Assembly (NCBI GenBank): GCA_024405755.1
Contig: JAKSOD010000006.1
Location: 1-63,727 of the forward strand
Origin: Clostridia bacterium
GTDB lineage: Bacteria > Bacillota > Clostridia > Oscillospirales > CAG-272
Reading direction: 5' to 3'
DNA length: 63,727 nucleotides
Both the position numbers and the translations under genes were made by a program. Under the pieces are notes generated by a model, which was not told the DNA's origin, did no database searches, and saw only the letters and a list, made by a program, of their open reading frames with translations. Numbering within the stretch: the stretch's first letter is position 1; each line of letters begins with the position of its first letter. Below are positions 1-8,990 of this stretch, in pieces.

Positions 1-54
1 ACGAAAAATCTGACGGCGCATCTGCACCGCCAGAATTGTGCGGTATTGCCTTAA
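1..54 (+). mobile_element. Right end of a 180-base MITE-like element (copy 1, cut by window edge)
   Basis: These 54 bases are identical to the last 54 bases of the complete copy ending at 2166, including the terminal inverted repeat that ends GGTATTGCCTTAA. The rest of the copy lies outside the window. Nothing in it codes for protein. It sits downstream of the leftward lipoprotein gene that starts at 826. Confidence 0.85.
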
Positions 55-66
55 CCTTTTTTCAAG

Positions 67-120
67 AAGTGGGTGTTAAAAACTCGGGAACGAGTTTTTA
101 ACACCCACTTATGTTTTTTA
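67..120 (+). terminator. Perfect 20-base-pair hairpin, family A (terminator-like)
   Basis: The arms 67-86 and 91-110 are perfectly complementary around a GGAA loop. They are followed on the plus strand by ATGTTTTTTA, as in a Rho-independent terminator for rightward transcription from outside the window. The minus strand lacks a U run after the stem, so use by the leftward gene at 125-826 is less certain. Near-identical stems occur at 1029, 25211 and 29086. Confidence 0.6.
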
Positions 121-124
121 TAGG

Positions 125-826
125 TTATCCCATGATACCGTTCGCAAAGGCAGTAAGAGCATTGCAGGAATCGTAATCACAGGTGCAGCCTACGCCGTCA
201 ATGACGAAGAAAGGCATAAACGGGCGCACTTCAATCTCGGTGCCGTCTGCTTTTCTGATGTTGAAGCAAACGGATTGACCGTCATATTCTCTCCATTCAC
301 TGCCTTTATCTTTATAAATGACAACGGATTTCAACAGTTCCGCAAGTTTTTCAATGTCTTTGACTTCAACGGTCACGCCGGGAGGTTCGAGTGTCACGGA
401 GGCAGACTCAATATCGGCGGCACAGATCACGGCGAAAGGCTTTCTGCCGTTGATCTTCGGATTGGCGGCGAGAATGGCGTTGATTGTTTCCTGCTGCCCG
501 TCGGAAACGGTGAAAGATAACTTATGGTCGTAGTCGTTGAATGTTCCGCATTCCGAATGATAGTGATATTCGACTCCGTCAATTTCGATCAGATAGTCCC
601 AGCCGCAGTTTGACAAGTCGGAAATCACTTCCTGATCCTTGATAATGTCCTTTACGTTCAGCGAATCCTTTTTGCTCATGATGAAACTCTCTTCGTCGGG
701 GGCGTTCGGGGTGACAAGTATCTGTCCGGCAGAATCAGATTGCGTATTTTTGCTGCCGCAGGAAATGAGAAAGAGCAGGGAACATAACAGAATTCCGGCT
801 GCTGCGGCGATGATTATTCTTTTCAT
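125..826 (-). CDS. Secreted lipoprotein of unknown function
   Basis: A 233-residue protein with a lipoprotein signal peptide: a charged MKR start, a hydrophobic stretch and a lipobox ending LISCGSK, so Cys23 is probably lipidated and the protein is anchored outside the membrane. The mature part contains several acidic stretches and a Cys-rich tail (CTCDYDSCN) near the C terminus. I recognise no enzyme motif. An AGGAG site precedes ATG, and a promoter (CTGACA-17-TATACT) lies at 909-937. It appears monocistronic. Confidence 0.75.
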   Translation of the reverse strand: MKRIIIAAAAGILLCSLLFLISCGSKNTQSDSAGQILVTPNAPDEESFIMSKKDSLNVKDIIKDQEVISDLSNCGWDYLIEIDGVEYHYHSECGTFNDYDHKLSFTVSDGQQETINAILAANPKINGRKPFAVICAADIESASVTLEPPGVTVEVKDIEKLAELLKSVVIYKDKGSEWREYDGQSVCFNIRKADGTEIEVRPFMPFFVIDGVGCTCDYDSCNALTAFANGIMG

Positions 827-908
827 TTTTGAGAACTCCTTTTGGTTCGTTTGTATTTATGACGGAGGAAAAAGAAAAAAGTTCCATTTTTTCTGTTCTA
901 TGAAATAA

Positions 909-937
909 AGTATAATCGTTGCAACCCAAAATGTCAG
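909..937 (-). promoter_or_regulatory. Promoter for the lipoprotein gene at 125-826
   Basis: On the minus strand CTGACA (937-932) and TATACT (914-909) are separated by 17 bases, about 85 bases upstream of the start codon at 826. Confidence 0.55.
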
Positions 938-1028
938 GCAATGGCGGAATACGGAGATCACTAACGAAAAATGTTGTAAAGCTACAAAGGATTATTAACA
1001 AAAAAATGTTTATTCTTGAAATGCTTTC

Positions 1029-1071
1029 CGGGTGTGTAAAAATTCCGGTAGAGTTTTACACCCGCTTTTTT
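1029..1071 (+). terminator. Family A hairpin followed by a T run
   Basis: An imperfect member of the same family as 67-110: GGGTGTGTAAAAATTC faces GAGTTTTACACCC, followed by GCTTTTTTA. There is no rightward gene directly upstream (the neighbour at 125-826 runs left), so its role here is unclear. The remaining bases of the 827-1206 gap show only the promoter at 909-937. Confidence 0.45.
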
Positions 1072-1206
1072 ATCTGTCCGGATACAAGTCCATAAGACAG
1101 TTATTTCTTGTAATAACCCGACGCAGGCGGAGAATATATATTATCAAAAGCCGCCTTGTATCCCGAATAAAAATGCGTAAAAATGCGTGCGGCGTTGGAG
1201 AAAAGC

Positions 1207-1932
1207 ATGATGAATGTGGGTATTCAGGAACAAAATGACTTTGAGATCCGGCGTTTCTGCCTTCTTGCCGGAGATGGTGCGCTGCTTGCCGCTGTAAGAA
1301 TTGCGGTACCTGTGGGGTGTGATCTGTCGGTATCCGATCCGACTTCCGCTGAAAAAAACAAAAACAGCGAAAAAGGCAAGAAAAATCCAAAGGAGCATTC
1401 AACAAAAAAGGAGAAAAGACGGAAATCTTCTCTGACCGAAGAAGAAAAAATTGTGAAGATGCATGACATCTTCCGTTCATATTCTCTTGCAGTAAGTTCT
1501 GCTTGCCACAAGTATGCCCGCGAAACGCTTTTTGAATCGGTAATGCATGAATATGACAAAGATCCCGATCCGAAAAAAAGATACAGATTCAATAAATACG
1601 TCTATTCGGTTGAATTTCGGATAATTGCGGAAAACGGAGAAAGAATGTCAGTTCTTGCGCACAGCCGGCTCAGTCGGGGCGGGAAAACGCTGGCATCGGG
1701 TATCGAAGGTGCGGTAATCACCCCCGGTGGCATTCTTCCGCCGAAATATGCCTCCGGCATCAGGGGCACGAAGGCACTTCGTTCTTCCTCAAAAAACGGA
1801 GGGATACTACTGACGGACTGCGACGGCTCACCTGTAATCTTTACTCTTACACACAATGGAGAAATAACTTCATTTAAACCAAATTTACAAACAGTACATA
1901 AAAAACAAGCCAAATCCGAAGGGGAATTATAG
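1207..1932 (+). CDS. Hypothetical protein, 241 aa
   Basis: I do not recognise the family. The start at 1207 is chosen because GGAG lies six bases upstream; an in-frame ATG at 1183 has no ribosome site. Residues about 50-85 form a very Lys/Ser/Glu-rich linker (KKNPKEHSTKKEKRRKSSL) that splits the protein into a short N-terminal part and a C-terminal domain of about 150 residues. The latter contains the phrase YDKDPDPKKRYRF and a glycine-rich region IEGAVITPGGILP. No signal peptide or membrane segment is visible. Its stop codon overlaps the -35 box of the V-ATPase operon promoter. Confidence 0.6.
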   Translation: MMNVGIQEQNDFEIRRFCLLAGDGALLAAVRIAVPVGCDLSVSDPTSAEKNKNSEKGKKNPKEHSTKKEKRRKSSLTEEEKIVKMHDIFRSYSLAVSSACHKYARETLFESVMHEYDKDPDPKKRYRFNKYVYSVEFRIIAENGERMSVLAHSRLSRGGKTLASGIEGAVITPGGILPPKYASGIRGTKALRSSSKNGGILLTDCDGSPVIFTLTHNGEITSFKPNLQTVHKKQAKSEGEL

Positions 1933-1958
1933 ACAATATGGGGAAAATATGGTATAAT
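1930..1958 (+). promoter_or_regulatory. Probable promoter of the V-type ATPase operon
   Basis: TAGACA (1930-1935) and TATAAT (1953-1958) are spaced by exactly 17 bases. The -35 overlaps the stop codon of the upstream gene. Transcripts starting near 1965 would run through the complete MITE-like element at 1987-2166 before reaching ntpF at 2193. Confidence 0.65.
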
Positions 1959-1986
1959 ATATCAGAAGAAGAAAGTATGAGCAGTA

Positions 1987-2166
1987 TTAAGGCAATACCG
2001 CACAATTCACGGCTGACGCCTTGACTGCGCATATGCTTGCATCTTTTCCGTCATACTTCACAAAATTTCGTTGAAATAGAGAAACTATTCCTTCCTCATT
2101 TTGTATCGTCTGACGAAAAATCTGACGGCGCATCTGCACCGCCAGAATTGTGCGGTATTGCCTTAA
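1987..2166 (+). mobile_element. Complete 180-base MITE-like element (copy 2)
   Basis: The element starts and ends with perfect 22-base terminal inverted repeats that open TTAAGGCAATACC. It has no coding capacity. It differs from the copy at 17447-17626 (opposite orientation) at about 6 of 180 positions by my alignment, so both moved or were copied fairly recently. Internal CTGACG/CGTCAG motifs allow further folding. TTAA at the two outer ends may be a target duplication (TTAA) or part of the repeat; TA flanks this copy on both sides. It lies between the operon promoter and ntpF. Confidence 0.85.
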
Positions 2167-2192
2167 TAAACTAACGACAGGATGGTAACGGA

Positions 2193-2519
2193 ATGTCAGA
2201 TGACGTAATGAAAGAAATTAGGAAAGCAGAACAAAAGGCGGCGGAGATCCGAAAAAAAGCGGAATCCGAGGCTCAAAAAATGACGGAAGATGCCGTGCGC
2301 GAGGCTGAGGAAAAGTATAACGCCGCCAAAAATGCCTGCGATAAAGAAAAAAAGGAAAGGCTCGCCGCCGCAAAGGAACAATCCGACGCGGAAGTTCGCG
2401 AAGCGGTCGAAAAGGCTCGGCAGGAAGCGGATGCGATAAGACGCGCCGCGGAAGAACGCAGAGCAGAGGCGGCAGAACTGATTTTTGAGGAGATCTGCGG
2501 AAAATGTCAACGTGCGTGA
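2193..2519 (+). CDS. ntpF: V-type ATPase peripheral stalk subunit (G/H type)
   Basis: A 108-residue, almost wholly helical and highly charged protein (Ala/Glu/Lys/Arg-rich heptads throughout, e.g. EIRKAEQKAAEIRKKAESEA). This is the look of the V/A-ATPase peripheral-stalk subunit that forms a coiled coil with subunit E. As first gene of the ntp operon it matches Enterococcus hirae ntpF in position. An AGGATGG site lies before ATG. Its end overlaps the start of ntpI by 16 bases. Confidence 0.8.
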   Translation: MSDDVMKEIRKAEQKAAEIRKKAESEAQKMTEDAVREAEEKYNAAKNACDKEKKERLAAAKEQSDAEVREAVEKARQEADAIRRAAEERRAEAAELIFEEICGKCQRA

Positions 2520-4438
2520 TGAAACGGCTTGACGTCTGGGCGTGCCGCTCCGACGCCGTGACGCTGTCTGAAAAACTGATACGGCTGCAGTGCGTTGATG
2601 TTGAGGTCACCCCTCTCAAAGACGACGATATTACGCGTTTTGATGCATCCGAACGGATCCGGGACTGCGAAAAACGTCAACAGAGCGTGGAATCAGCTCT
2701 CGAACCCCTTTATCGGTACAGTAACCGAAAAAAGAAAAACGGGAAGCGGAAATTGCAGACCGATCCCGACGACTTCGTAAAGGCAGGCGGTCCTGCCGAC
2801 GCACAAAGAATAGCGGACGGGATTATTTCCCGAAAAGAGGAACTTGAGGCTCTCGAAAAGGAAGAAACAACTATTATTTCATTCCTGAGGACTCTTGAAC
2901 CGTGGCGTGAATATGAGTATCCCGTGGATTTTTCGGGAACCGAAAGTACAAAATTTATCCTTGGCGCAGTTCCCGTCACCGTGACGGACGACGTCCTCGA
3001 TGAAAGACTGAAAGATGAGGCGGCGGCCTACCGAGAGGTCTATTCTTCTGCGACAATGCGGAATATGGTTTTCATTTCCGCCGCCAGAGATGCCCCGAGT
3101 GTGCTCAGACGCCTTAATATGTGCGGATTTGTCCGTGCCGATTTCGGTGAGGCTTCGGGGACTGCTGCTGAATTAATTCGGAAATGCAGCGAAAGGCTCA
3201 AAGAAATCGAAAAAGAGAAGACAGACTCGGACAGCATGATACGAGAATCTGCGAAAAATATCGAAGTACTTGAAACCTATTGGGACGTGATAGGAACGGA
3301 ACTTGCCGAAGCACGTCTTCGTGAGCGTCTTGCCGCCACGAAGAACTGTGTCATACTTCGCGGGTGGGTGCCGGCAGTTCGGGAAGAAAAAACAGCCGCT
3401 GTGCTTGAAAAGACCGACTGTGCCTACGAACTTTCCGATCCGGACGAAAATGATAATGTTCCGGTAAAACTCGAAAACAATGCCTTTGCACGGAATTTTG
3501 AGTGGGTAGTTGCAATGTATTCGCTTCCCGCCTACGGGACTTACGATCCTACGTTTATCATGGGTATCTGCTACGTAATTTTGTTTGCGCTGATGCTTGC
3601 CGACGTCGGATACGGATTGCTCCTCGTTCTCGGCGGATTTCTTGCACCGAAAATCCTGCACCTGCCCGAGTCGACAAAACGAGCTTTCAATATGTTCGGC
3701 TTTTGCGGAATCGGAAGTATTATAACGGGAGTTCTCTTCGGCGGATATTTCGGGGATCTTCCGATTGCAATAATGAAAACGTATTTTCCCGAAGTGACGC
3801 CTCCGTCCACCCTTGCACTTGTGGTGGATCCGGTGCTTGATCCCATGACATTTCTGATAATAGGACTTGCGGCGGGCGTGATACACCTGCTTGCGGGACA
3901 AGCGGTGAATTTTGCGATCCTGTGGAGAGAGGGCAGAAAGATCGATGCCGTTTGCGACGTAGGTCTTGTTTGGGTGCTTTACGCGGGAATTGCACTTCTC
4001 ATAATTTCACCGGATGTTGGGAAATGGGTACTGATCTCAGCCGTTGCTGCATTGATAATCACAGGCGGCAGGAATGAAAAGAATTGGCTCAAAAAGCCGG
4101 TCAAAGGACTGCTGGCACTTTACGGACTGATAAATTTCGGTTCCGACGTGATTTCATATGCGAGAATTCTCGCAATTGCTCTGTCGGGAACCGTGCTCGC
4201 CCAGGTGTTCAATATCCTTGCGACAATGGTAACAGTCCCCGTGGTGGGGCAGATCGTAATGATCGTGATCCTTTTGATAGGTCACGTACTGAATCTCGCA
4301 CTGAGTGCACTCTCCGGCTTCGTTCATACGAGCCGACTGCAATATATAGAATTTTTCGGAAAATTTTATATTGACGGCGGAAGACCGTATTCACCAATGC
4401 TTCCGAGTTCGCGATATACCGAACCAAAATATAACTGA
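2504..4438 (+). CDS. ntpI: V-type ATPase membrane stator subunit I (a-subunit homologue)
   Basis: A 644-residue subunit with a long cytoplasmic N-terminal half containing coiled coils (about residues 60-130 and 235-290). The hydrophobic C-terminal half, from about residue 345, holds several membrane helices that form the ion half-channels. The typical VVAMYSLPAYGTYDPT entry and the SYARILAIALSG helix, which carries the essential Arg facing the ring, are present. The start at 2504 has GAGGAG 11 bases upstream and fits family N termini; a second in-frame ATG at 2519 overlaps the ntpF stop and remains possible. Confidence 0.93.
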   Translation: MSTCVMKRLDVWACRSDAVTLSEKLIRLQCVDVEVTPLKDDDITRFDASERIRDCEKRQQSVESALEPLYRYSNRKKKNGKRKLQTDPDDFVKAGGPADAQRIADGIISRKEELEALEKEETTIISFLRTLEPWREYEYPVDFSGTESTKFILGAVPVTVTDDVLDERLKDEAAAYREVYSSATMRNMVFISAARDAPSVLRRLNMCGFVRADFGEASGTAAELIRKCSERLKEIEKEKTDSDSMIRESAKNIEVLETYWDVIGTELAEARLRERLAATKNCVILRGWVPAVREEKTAAVLEKTDCAYELSDPDENDNVPVKLENNAFARNFEWVVAMYSLPAYGTYDPTFIMGICYVILFALMLADVGYGLLLVLGGFLAPKILHLPESTKRAFNMFGFCGIGSIITGVLFGGYFGDLPIAIMKTYFPEVTPPSTLALVVDPVLDPMTFLIIGLAAGVIHLLAGQAVNFAILWREGRKIDAVCDVGLVWVLYAGIALLIISPDVGKWVLISAVAALIITGGRNEKNWLKKPVKGLLALYGLINFGSDVISYARILAIALSGTVLAQVFNILATMVTVPVVGQIVMIVILLIGHVLNLALSALSGFVHTSRLQYIEFFGKFYIDGGRPYSPMLPSSRYTEPKYN

Positions 4439-4471
4439 TTAAAAAAATAAATATAATAAGGAGAAATCAAA

Positions 4472-4996
4472 ATGGAATCAACAATTTCAATGACACTCTG
4501 GGATCTGCTTGGCAAATTCCTTCTCAACGGTCAGGTGCTTGCCGTAATCGGTGCTGCACTTGCGGCAATACTCCCCGGTTTTGGCAGCGCGAAGGCGGTG
4601 GGGTCCGTCGGTGAGGCACTTGACGGACTGATGTCTGAGGATCCCGATAAGTTTGGAAAAGGCTTTCTGCTCGAAGCCCTTCCCGCAACTCAGGGACTTT
4701 ACGGAGTTATAGTTGCCTTTATCGTAATTACGAAAGTAGGCGTTCTCGGCGGTACTCCCGTGGCAAATATTGAGCAGGGACTTTATTACTTCTTTGCATG
4801 TATGCCTATTGCTTTTGTAGGGTACTATTCTGCTATCAGACAGGGAAGAGTTGCGTCTGCCGGTGTTGCGACTATCGCAAAGCGTCCCGATGCTTCGGGT
4901 AAGTGCGTTATTGCGACCGCAATGGTTGAACTTTATGCTCTGTTCGCACTTATCGTATCTTTCGTGTTCGTATTTTTCCCTCCTTTCGGCGCGTAA
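4472..4996 (+). CDS. ntpK: V-type ATPase rotor ring subunit K (proteolipid)
   Basis: A 174-residue duplicated proteolipid with four membrane helices forming the rotor ring. The ion-binding Glu is E153 in AMVELYALFAL. Aligning by eye to Enterococcus hirae NtpK (L61, T64, Q65, Y68, Q110, E139), the equivalents L70, T73, Q74, Y77, Q124 and E153 are all present (LPATQGLYG, IRQGRV, MVELY). This is the Na+-binding ligand set, so the enzyme is predicted to move Na+, though that is inference. The first hairpin lacks a carboxylate, as expected for V-type rings. AAGGAG lies upstream of ATG. Confidence 0.94.
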   Translation: MESTISMTLWDLLGKFLLNGQVLAVIGAALAAILPGFGSAKAVGSVGEALDGLMSEDPDKFGKGFLLEALPATQGLYGVIVAFIVITKVGVLGGTPVANIEQGLYYFFACMPIAFVGYYSAIRQGRVASAGVATIAKRPDASGKCVIATAMVELYALFALIVSFVFVFFPPFGA

Positions 4997-4999
4997 AAA

Positions 5000-5617
5000 A
5001 TGATCGGGCTGGATAAGGTTATCGGTAAAGTCCTCGGGGAAGCCGGGGAAGATGCCGCCCGTATTACCGCAGCCGCTGCAGAAAAATGCTGCATTATCGG
5101 GAATGATACCGAAGAAAAGATCTCGAAACTCCGCTCGGTTATTGAAGCGGAGATAGAAACGGAGAGCCGCAGCATCATTCAGCGTGCGGACTCTGCCGCG
5201 GTAACCGAGAAGCGGAACATAATCCTCGCCGCAAAAGGTGAGGCTCTTGACGACGCATTTGAAGCAGCAAAGGCAAGGATCTGCGGTCTTGAACGGGAAG
5301 AATATGAGAATTTCGTGATTTCGCAGATAAAGGCGGCTGTGGCGGCAAACCGTATAGACGCACAAGCTGCCGGATGTACAGTCACATTTTGTGAGAGGGA
5401 TCGTGCGTTATATGCCGGAGAAATCCAAAGCAGACTGCGTGAAGAAATCAGCGATATCAGTTTTGTCGTTTCGGAAGAATGCGCTCATATCAGCGGCGGT
5501 GTACTGCTTGATTTCGGACAGACAGATGTGGATTGCTCTGTTGAAGCACTGATATCGCAGGAGCGTACCCGTCTTGAAGGAAGAGTATGTGAAGTGCTGT
5601 TCCGTACGGAAAAATAA
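5000..5617 (+). CDS. ntpE: V-type ATPase peripheral stalk subunit E
   Basis: A 205-residue protein with a helical, Ala/Glu-rich N-terminal half (to about residue 95) and a compact C-terminal domain ending in the motif HISGGVLLDFGQTDVDCSVEALI, typical of subunit E. It pairs with NtpF in the outer stalk. It begins three bases after the ntpK stop with no visible ribosome site, so translation is probably coupled to ntpK. Confidence 0.88.
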   Translation: MIGLDKVIGKVLGEAGEDAARITAAAAEKCCIIGNDTEEKISKLRSVIEAEIETESRSIIQRADSAAVTEKRNIILAAKGEALDDAFEAAKARICGLEREEYENFVISQIKAAVAANRIDAQAAGCTVTFCERDRALYAGEIQSRLREEISDISFVVSEECAHISGGVLLDFGQTDVDCSVEALISQERTRLEGRVCEVLFRTEK

Positions 5618-5690
5618 AAACGGATTTTTTAAATATTCATTATGTGGCTTTGCATATTTGTGACACAAAAGGAAAGGGGGGCGAACGGAA

Positions 5691-6842
5691 ATGTCGTCGA
5701 TAACGATAAAGAATAAAGCCAAAAACCTGTACCGACGTATCTCAGATCTCGGAAAAAGAAAAAATTATTCCGAAAATGAATATTCGTTCGCGTCTGCGAA
5801 GCTGGCGGCAATGTCTGCGTCTCTTTTGACTGATGAGGAAATGCTTTCACTTGCGGATGAGAAAACCGCAGGGGATGTAATTATCCGGCTCAGAGAGAAA
5901 ATCGGCAGAGGGATCAGCGGTAAAGCCGGAAAAACACCGGAAGATGAGAATGAAAATTCCGAAGAAGGAAAGAAAAAAGCGGCAAGTGTGTCGGACGAGG
6001 GTGAGGAACTTCTTGTGGAAATGCTCGCAGCGGCATATGACCGACTCGCTGAGTTTTGTCCGGATACTGAACTTTTATCGCTTGTACGCCTGCGTTATGA
6101 CTGCCATAATGTAAAAACTGCCATTAAATGCCAATATTTCGGCATTGATCCGAAGCCTTTTATGATCGACTGCGGAACGGTACCCGCACAAAAGATCATA
6201 AAAGCGGCGGAGAGCGAGGGTGACAGTGCTTTTGACGTACTTCCCGAAAATATGTCAAAGGCTGCAAAAAAAGCAAAGGCGGAACTTGATTCGGCGGGGG
6301 CCGCACGTTCTGTTGACACGCTTATTGATGCGGCATGCTTTGCCGACATGGGACATTTTGCCGGAATCGTCGGTTTCAGACCTGCTGAAGAACTTATAAA
6401 GGCAAAGATTGACCTGACGAATATTATCTCTGTGCTGCGTATCGGACGTATACGCAATAAGGACAACGCTTCGGCACTTCTTGCGGATTCTATCTCAGAC
6501 GGAGGAAATGTTCCCGCTGATGTGATAAGATCAGCCTCCGGCGACAGAGAAAAGATTGCAGATGCGGCAAAAAAAGCAGGATTTGAGAACATTGTATCAG
6601 ATATTCTCGGTATGTCTGAAAATGCATCCGGACTCGAAGATGTCGCACGCGCGGCGGATATCGCTTTTCTTGAATTAACAAAAAAAATCACGTATATGCG
6701 TCTTTTGGGAGCATATCCGCTGATACACTATGTGATCTCGCTTGAATATGAGATCAAAAACCTTCGGATCATCATCTCCGGTAAGGAAGCCGGAAACGAT
6801 CCGAATACCGTACGGGAAAGATTGAGGCTGGAAAATGTATAA
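5691..6842 (+). CDS. ntpC: V-type ATPase subunit C (d-type, central stalk to ring connector)
   Basis: A 383-residue all-helical protein of the V/A-ATPase C/AC39 family, which seats the central shaft on the K ring. The characteristic stretches LVRLRYDCHNVKTAIKC and the C-terminal YPLIHYVISLEYEIKNLRIIISGK are present. A charged insert lies near residues 80-100. A strong AAGGGGGG site precedes ATG. The last eight bases overlap the next gene. Confidence 0.9.
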   Translation: MSSITIKNKAKNLYRRISDLGKRKNYSENEYSFASAKLAAMSASLLTDEEMLSLADEKTAGDVIIRLREKIGRGISGKAGKTPEDENENSEEGKKKAASVSDEGEELLVEMLAAAYDRLAEFCPDTELLSLVRLRYDCHNVKTAIKCQYFGIDPKPFMIDCGTVPAQKIIKAAESEGDSAFDVLPENMSKAAKKAKAELDSAGAARSVDTLIDAACFADMGHFAGIVGFRPAEELIKAKIDLTNIISVLRIGRIRNKDNASALLADSISDGGNVPADVIRSASGDREKIADAAKKAGFENIVSDILGMSENASGLEDVARAADIAFLELTKKITYMRLLGAYPLIHYVISLEYEIKNLRIIISGKEAGNDPNTVRERLRLENV

Positions 6843-7146
6843 AGTTGCCGTGATCGGAAAACGTTCCGACGTGCTTGGGTTTATGGCACTCGGATTCAAA
6901 GTCGTCGAGGCTGAGGATACGGAATCCGCACGCCGTGCGCTTCATTCGCTTGCAAAAACTCACGAATATGCCGTGATCTTTCTGTGTGAGAATTTTGCCG
7001 TCGGACTTGAAGAGGATATAGCAAAGTACAGCGACGATTTGATTCCCGCTATAGTACCGATCCCATCTGCCGGCAGCGATACCGGATATGGAATGAAGGC
7101 TATCACTGAGGCCGTGGAACGTGCAGTCGGCGCGGACGTTCTGTGA
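6835..7146 (+). CDS. ntpG: V-type ATPase central stalk subunit F
   Basis: A 103-residue subunit starting YKVAVIGKRSDVLGFMALGF, the usual first strand and helix of subunit F, and ending with the conserved PAIVPIPSAG region and a C-terminal helix. It binds subunit D in the shaft. Its ATG lies inside the end of ntpC (8-base overlap), pointing to coupled translation. Confidence 0.9.
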   Translation: MYKVAVIGKRSDVLGFMALGFKVVEAEDTESARRALHSLAKTHEYAVIFLCENFAVGLEEDIAKYSDDLIPAIVPIPSAGSDTGYGMKAITEAVERAVGADVL

Positions 7147-7205
7147 TGCATGTCATTCCCGAAAAAAATAATGTTATTCTGAATGTAATTTGAGGAATTC
7201 ATAAA

Positions 7206-8978
7206 ATGAGTACAGAAGGAAAGGTTTTCAAGGTCTCAGGACCGCTTGTGATCGCCGAAGGAATGCGAACCGCTAATATGTTTGACGTGGTGCGCGTCGG
7301 CAGCAGCCGGCTTATCGGTGAGATCATAGAAATGCACGGAGAACGTGCGTCAGTTCAGGTCTATGAGGAGACTGCCGGTATAGGACGCGGAGATGACGTG
7401 ATCTCTACGGGAGCACCATTGTCCGTTGAACTCGGACCGGGACTTGTGACTAATATATACGACGGGATACAGCGTCCTCTTGAAACTCTGCGTGAAATGG
7501 CAGGTGCAAATCTGACCCGAGGAATTGAAGCACCGGCTCTGGACAGAGAAAAAATGTGGCATTTTGATGCTGTTGTTAAGGTCGGAGACAAAGTATGCGC
7601 CGGAGATGTGATAGGAACTGTGGAAGAGACAGCAGCCATTCTCCATAAAATTATGGTTCCTCCGAAAACGAAAAAAGGAATTGTGGTGTCCGTTCGATCG
7701 GGTGAATACAAGGTTACAGATACCGTTGCCGTTATTCGACATGATGACGGCACGGAAGAAGAATTGACCATGATGCAGAAATGGCCGGTACGGTCAGCGC
7801 GTCCGTATGCCGAAAAACTGCCACCCGAGGAGCCAATGATAACAGGGCAGAGGAATATTGATTCTCTTTTCCCGATTGCACGCGGAGGCACAGCGTGCGT
7901 TCCGGGACCGTTCGGTTCGGGAAAGACGGTGGTTCAGCATCAGCTTGCAAAATGGAGCGACGTTGATCTTGTGGTATATATCGGCTGCGGAGAACGCGGA
8001 AACGAAATGACTGACGTTCTGCGTGAGTTCCCGCAGCTTGCCGACCCGCGTACCGGACGTTCTCTTATGGAGCGGACGGTGCTTATAGCAAACACCTCGG
8101 ATATGCCGGTTGCCGCCCGTGAAGCGTCAATATATACGGGTATCACGATTGCGGAATACTACCGCGATATGGGATATACCGTGGCGATAATAGCCGATTC
8201 CACTTCACGTTGGGCAGAGGCACTGAGAGAAATGTCCGGAAGACTTGAAGAAATGCCCGGTGAGGAAGGATATCCTGCATATCTGACATCACGTCTTGCG
8301 CAGTTTTACGAAAGAGCCGGTAAGGTCGTATGTCTCGGTTCGGATAAGCGCGAGGGCGCGCTGTCCGCGATAGGAGCCGTGTCTCCGGCGGGAGGCGATA
8401 TTTCGGAGCCTGTGACGCAGGCAACGCTTCGTATAGTCAAAGTTTTCTGGGGACTTGATTCCGCACTTGCATACCGCCGTCATTTTCCGGCGATAAACTG
8501 GCTTAATTCATACTCACTTTACCGTGACAGACTTGCAGGATGGTTTGGAGATAATGTGGCAAGAGACTGGATGGATCAGACACAGCGGTGTCTGAAAACT
8601 TTGCAGACTGAAGCGGATCTGAATGAAATCGTACAACTTGTCGGAATGGATGCTCTGTCACCGGAAGACAGAATGACTCTTGAAGTATCCCGTTCACTGC
8701 GCGAGGATTATTTGCAGCAGGACGCTCTCGGAGACAATGACAGTTATACTCCTCTTGATAAACAGTACGAACTGTTGAAACTGATTTTCAGTTTTGAGGA
8801 TAAGGGCAGAGAAGCAATAAAGCGCGGAGCAGACATTGAAGCGATATCGGAAATTCCGGTACGTGAACGGATAGGACGTGCGAAGGCGATCCCCTATGAC
8901 GAATACCGTCATGAATACGAAGAAATAGGAAGGGAACTCGATGCACAACTTGAAGCGTTGATCCCGAGGGAAGCGTAA
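7206..8978 (+). CDS. ntpA: V-type ATPase catalytic subunit A
   Basis: A 590-residue catalytic subunit. The Walker A loop GPFGSGKT is at residues 234-241, with the conserved GERGNEM region and [22 protein letters not shown] following. The A-specific bulge domain (about residues 110-190, PPKTKKG) is present, so this is the nucleotide-hydrolysing A subunit and not B. Length matches the family. GAGGA precedes ATG. It forms the A3B3 head with NtpB. Confidence 0.97.
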   Translation: MSTEGKVFKVSGPLVIAEGMRTANMFDVVRVGSSRLIGEIIEMHGERASVQVYEETAGIGRGDDVISTGAPLSVELGPGLVTNIYDGIQRPLETLREMAGANLTRGIEAPALDREKMWHFDAVVKVGDKVCAGDVIGTVEETAAILHKIMVPPKTKKGIVVSVRSGEYKVTDTVAVIRHDDGTEEELTMMQKWPVRSARPYAEKLPPEEPMITGQRNIDSLFPIARGGTACVPGPFGSGKTVVQHQLAKWSDVDLVVYIGCGERGNEMTDVLREFPQLADPRTGRSLMERTVLIANTSDMPVAAREASIYTGITIAEYYRDMGYTVAIIADSTSRWAEALREMSGRLEEMPGEEGYPAYLTSRLAQFYERAGKVVCLGSDKREGALSAIGAVSPAGGDISEPVTQATLRIVKVFWGLDSALAYRRHFPAINWLNSYSLYRDRLAGWFGDNVARDWMDQTQRCLKTLQTEADLNEIVQLVGMDALSPEDRMTLEVSRSLREDYLQQDALGDNDSYTPLDKQYELLKLIFSFEDKGREAIKRGADIEAISEIPVRERIGRAKAIPYDEYRHEYEEIGRELDAQLEALIPREA

Positions 8979-8990
8979 GGAGGAAGGACA

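Noticed and set aside
2519..2521. Alternative ntpI start overlapping the ntpF stop (TGATG)
   Set aside because: The start at 2504 has GAGGAG upstream and gives the usual short N-terminal extension of subunit I; the later start remains possible but is less supported.
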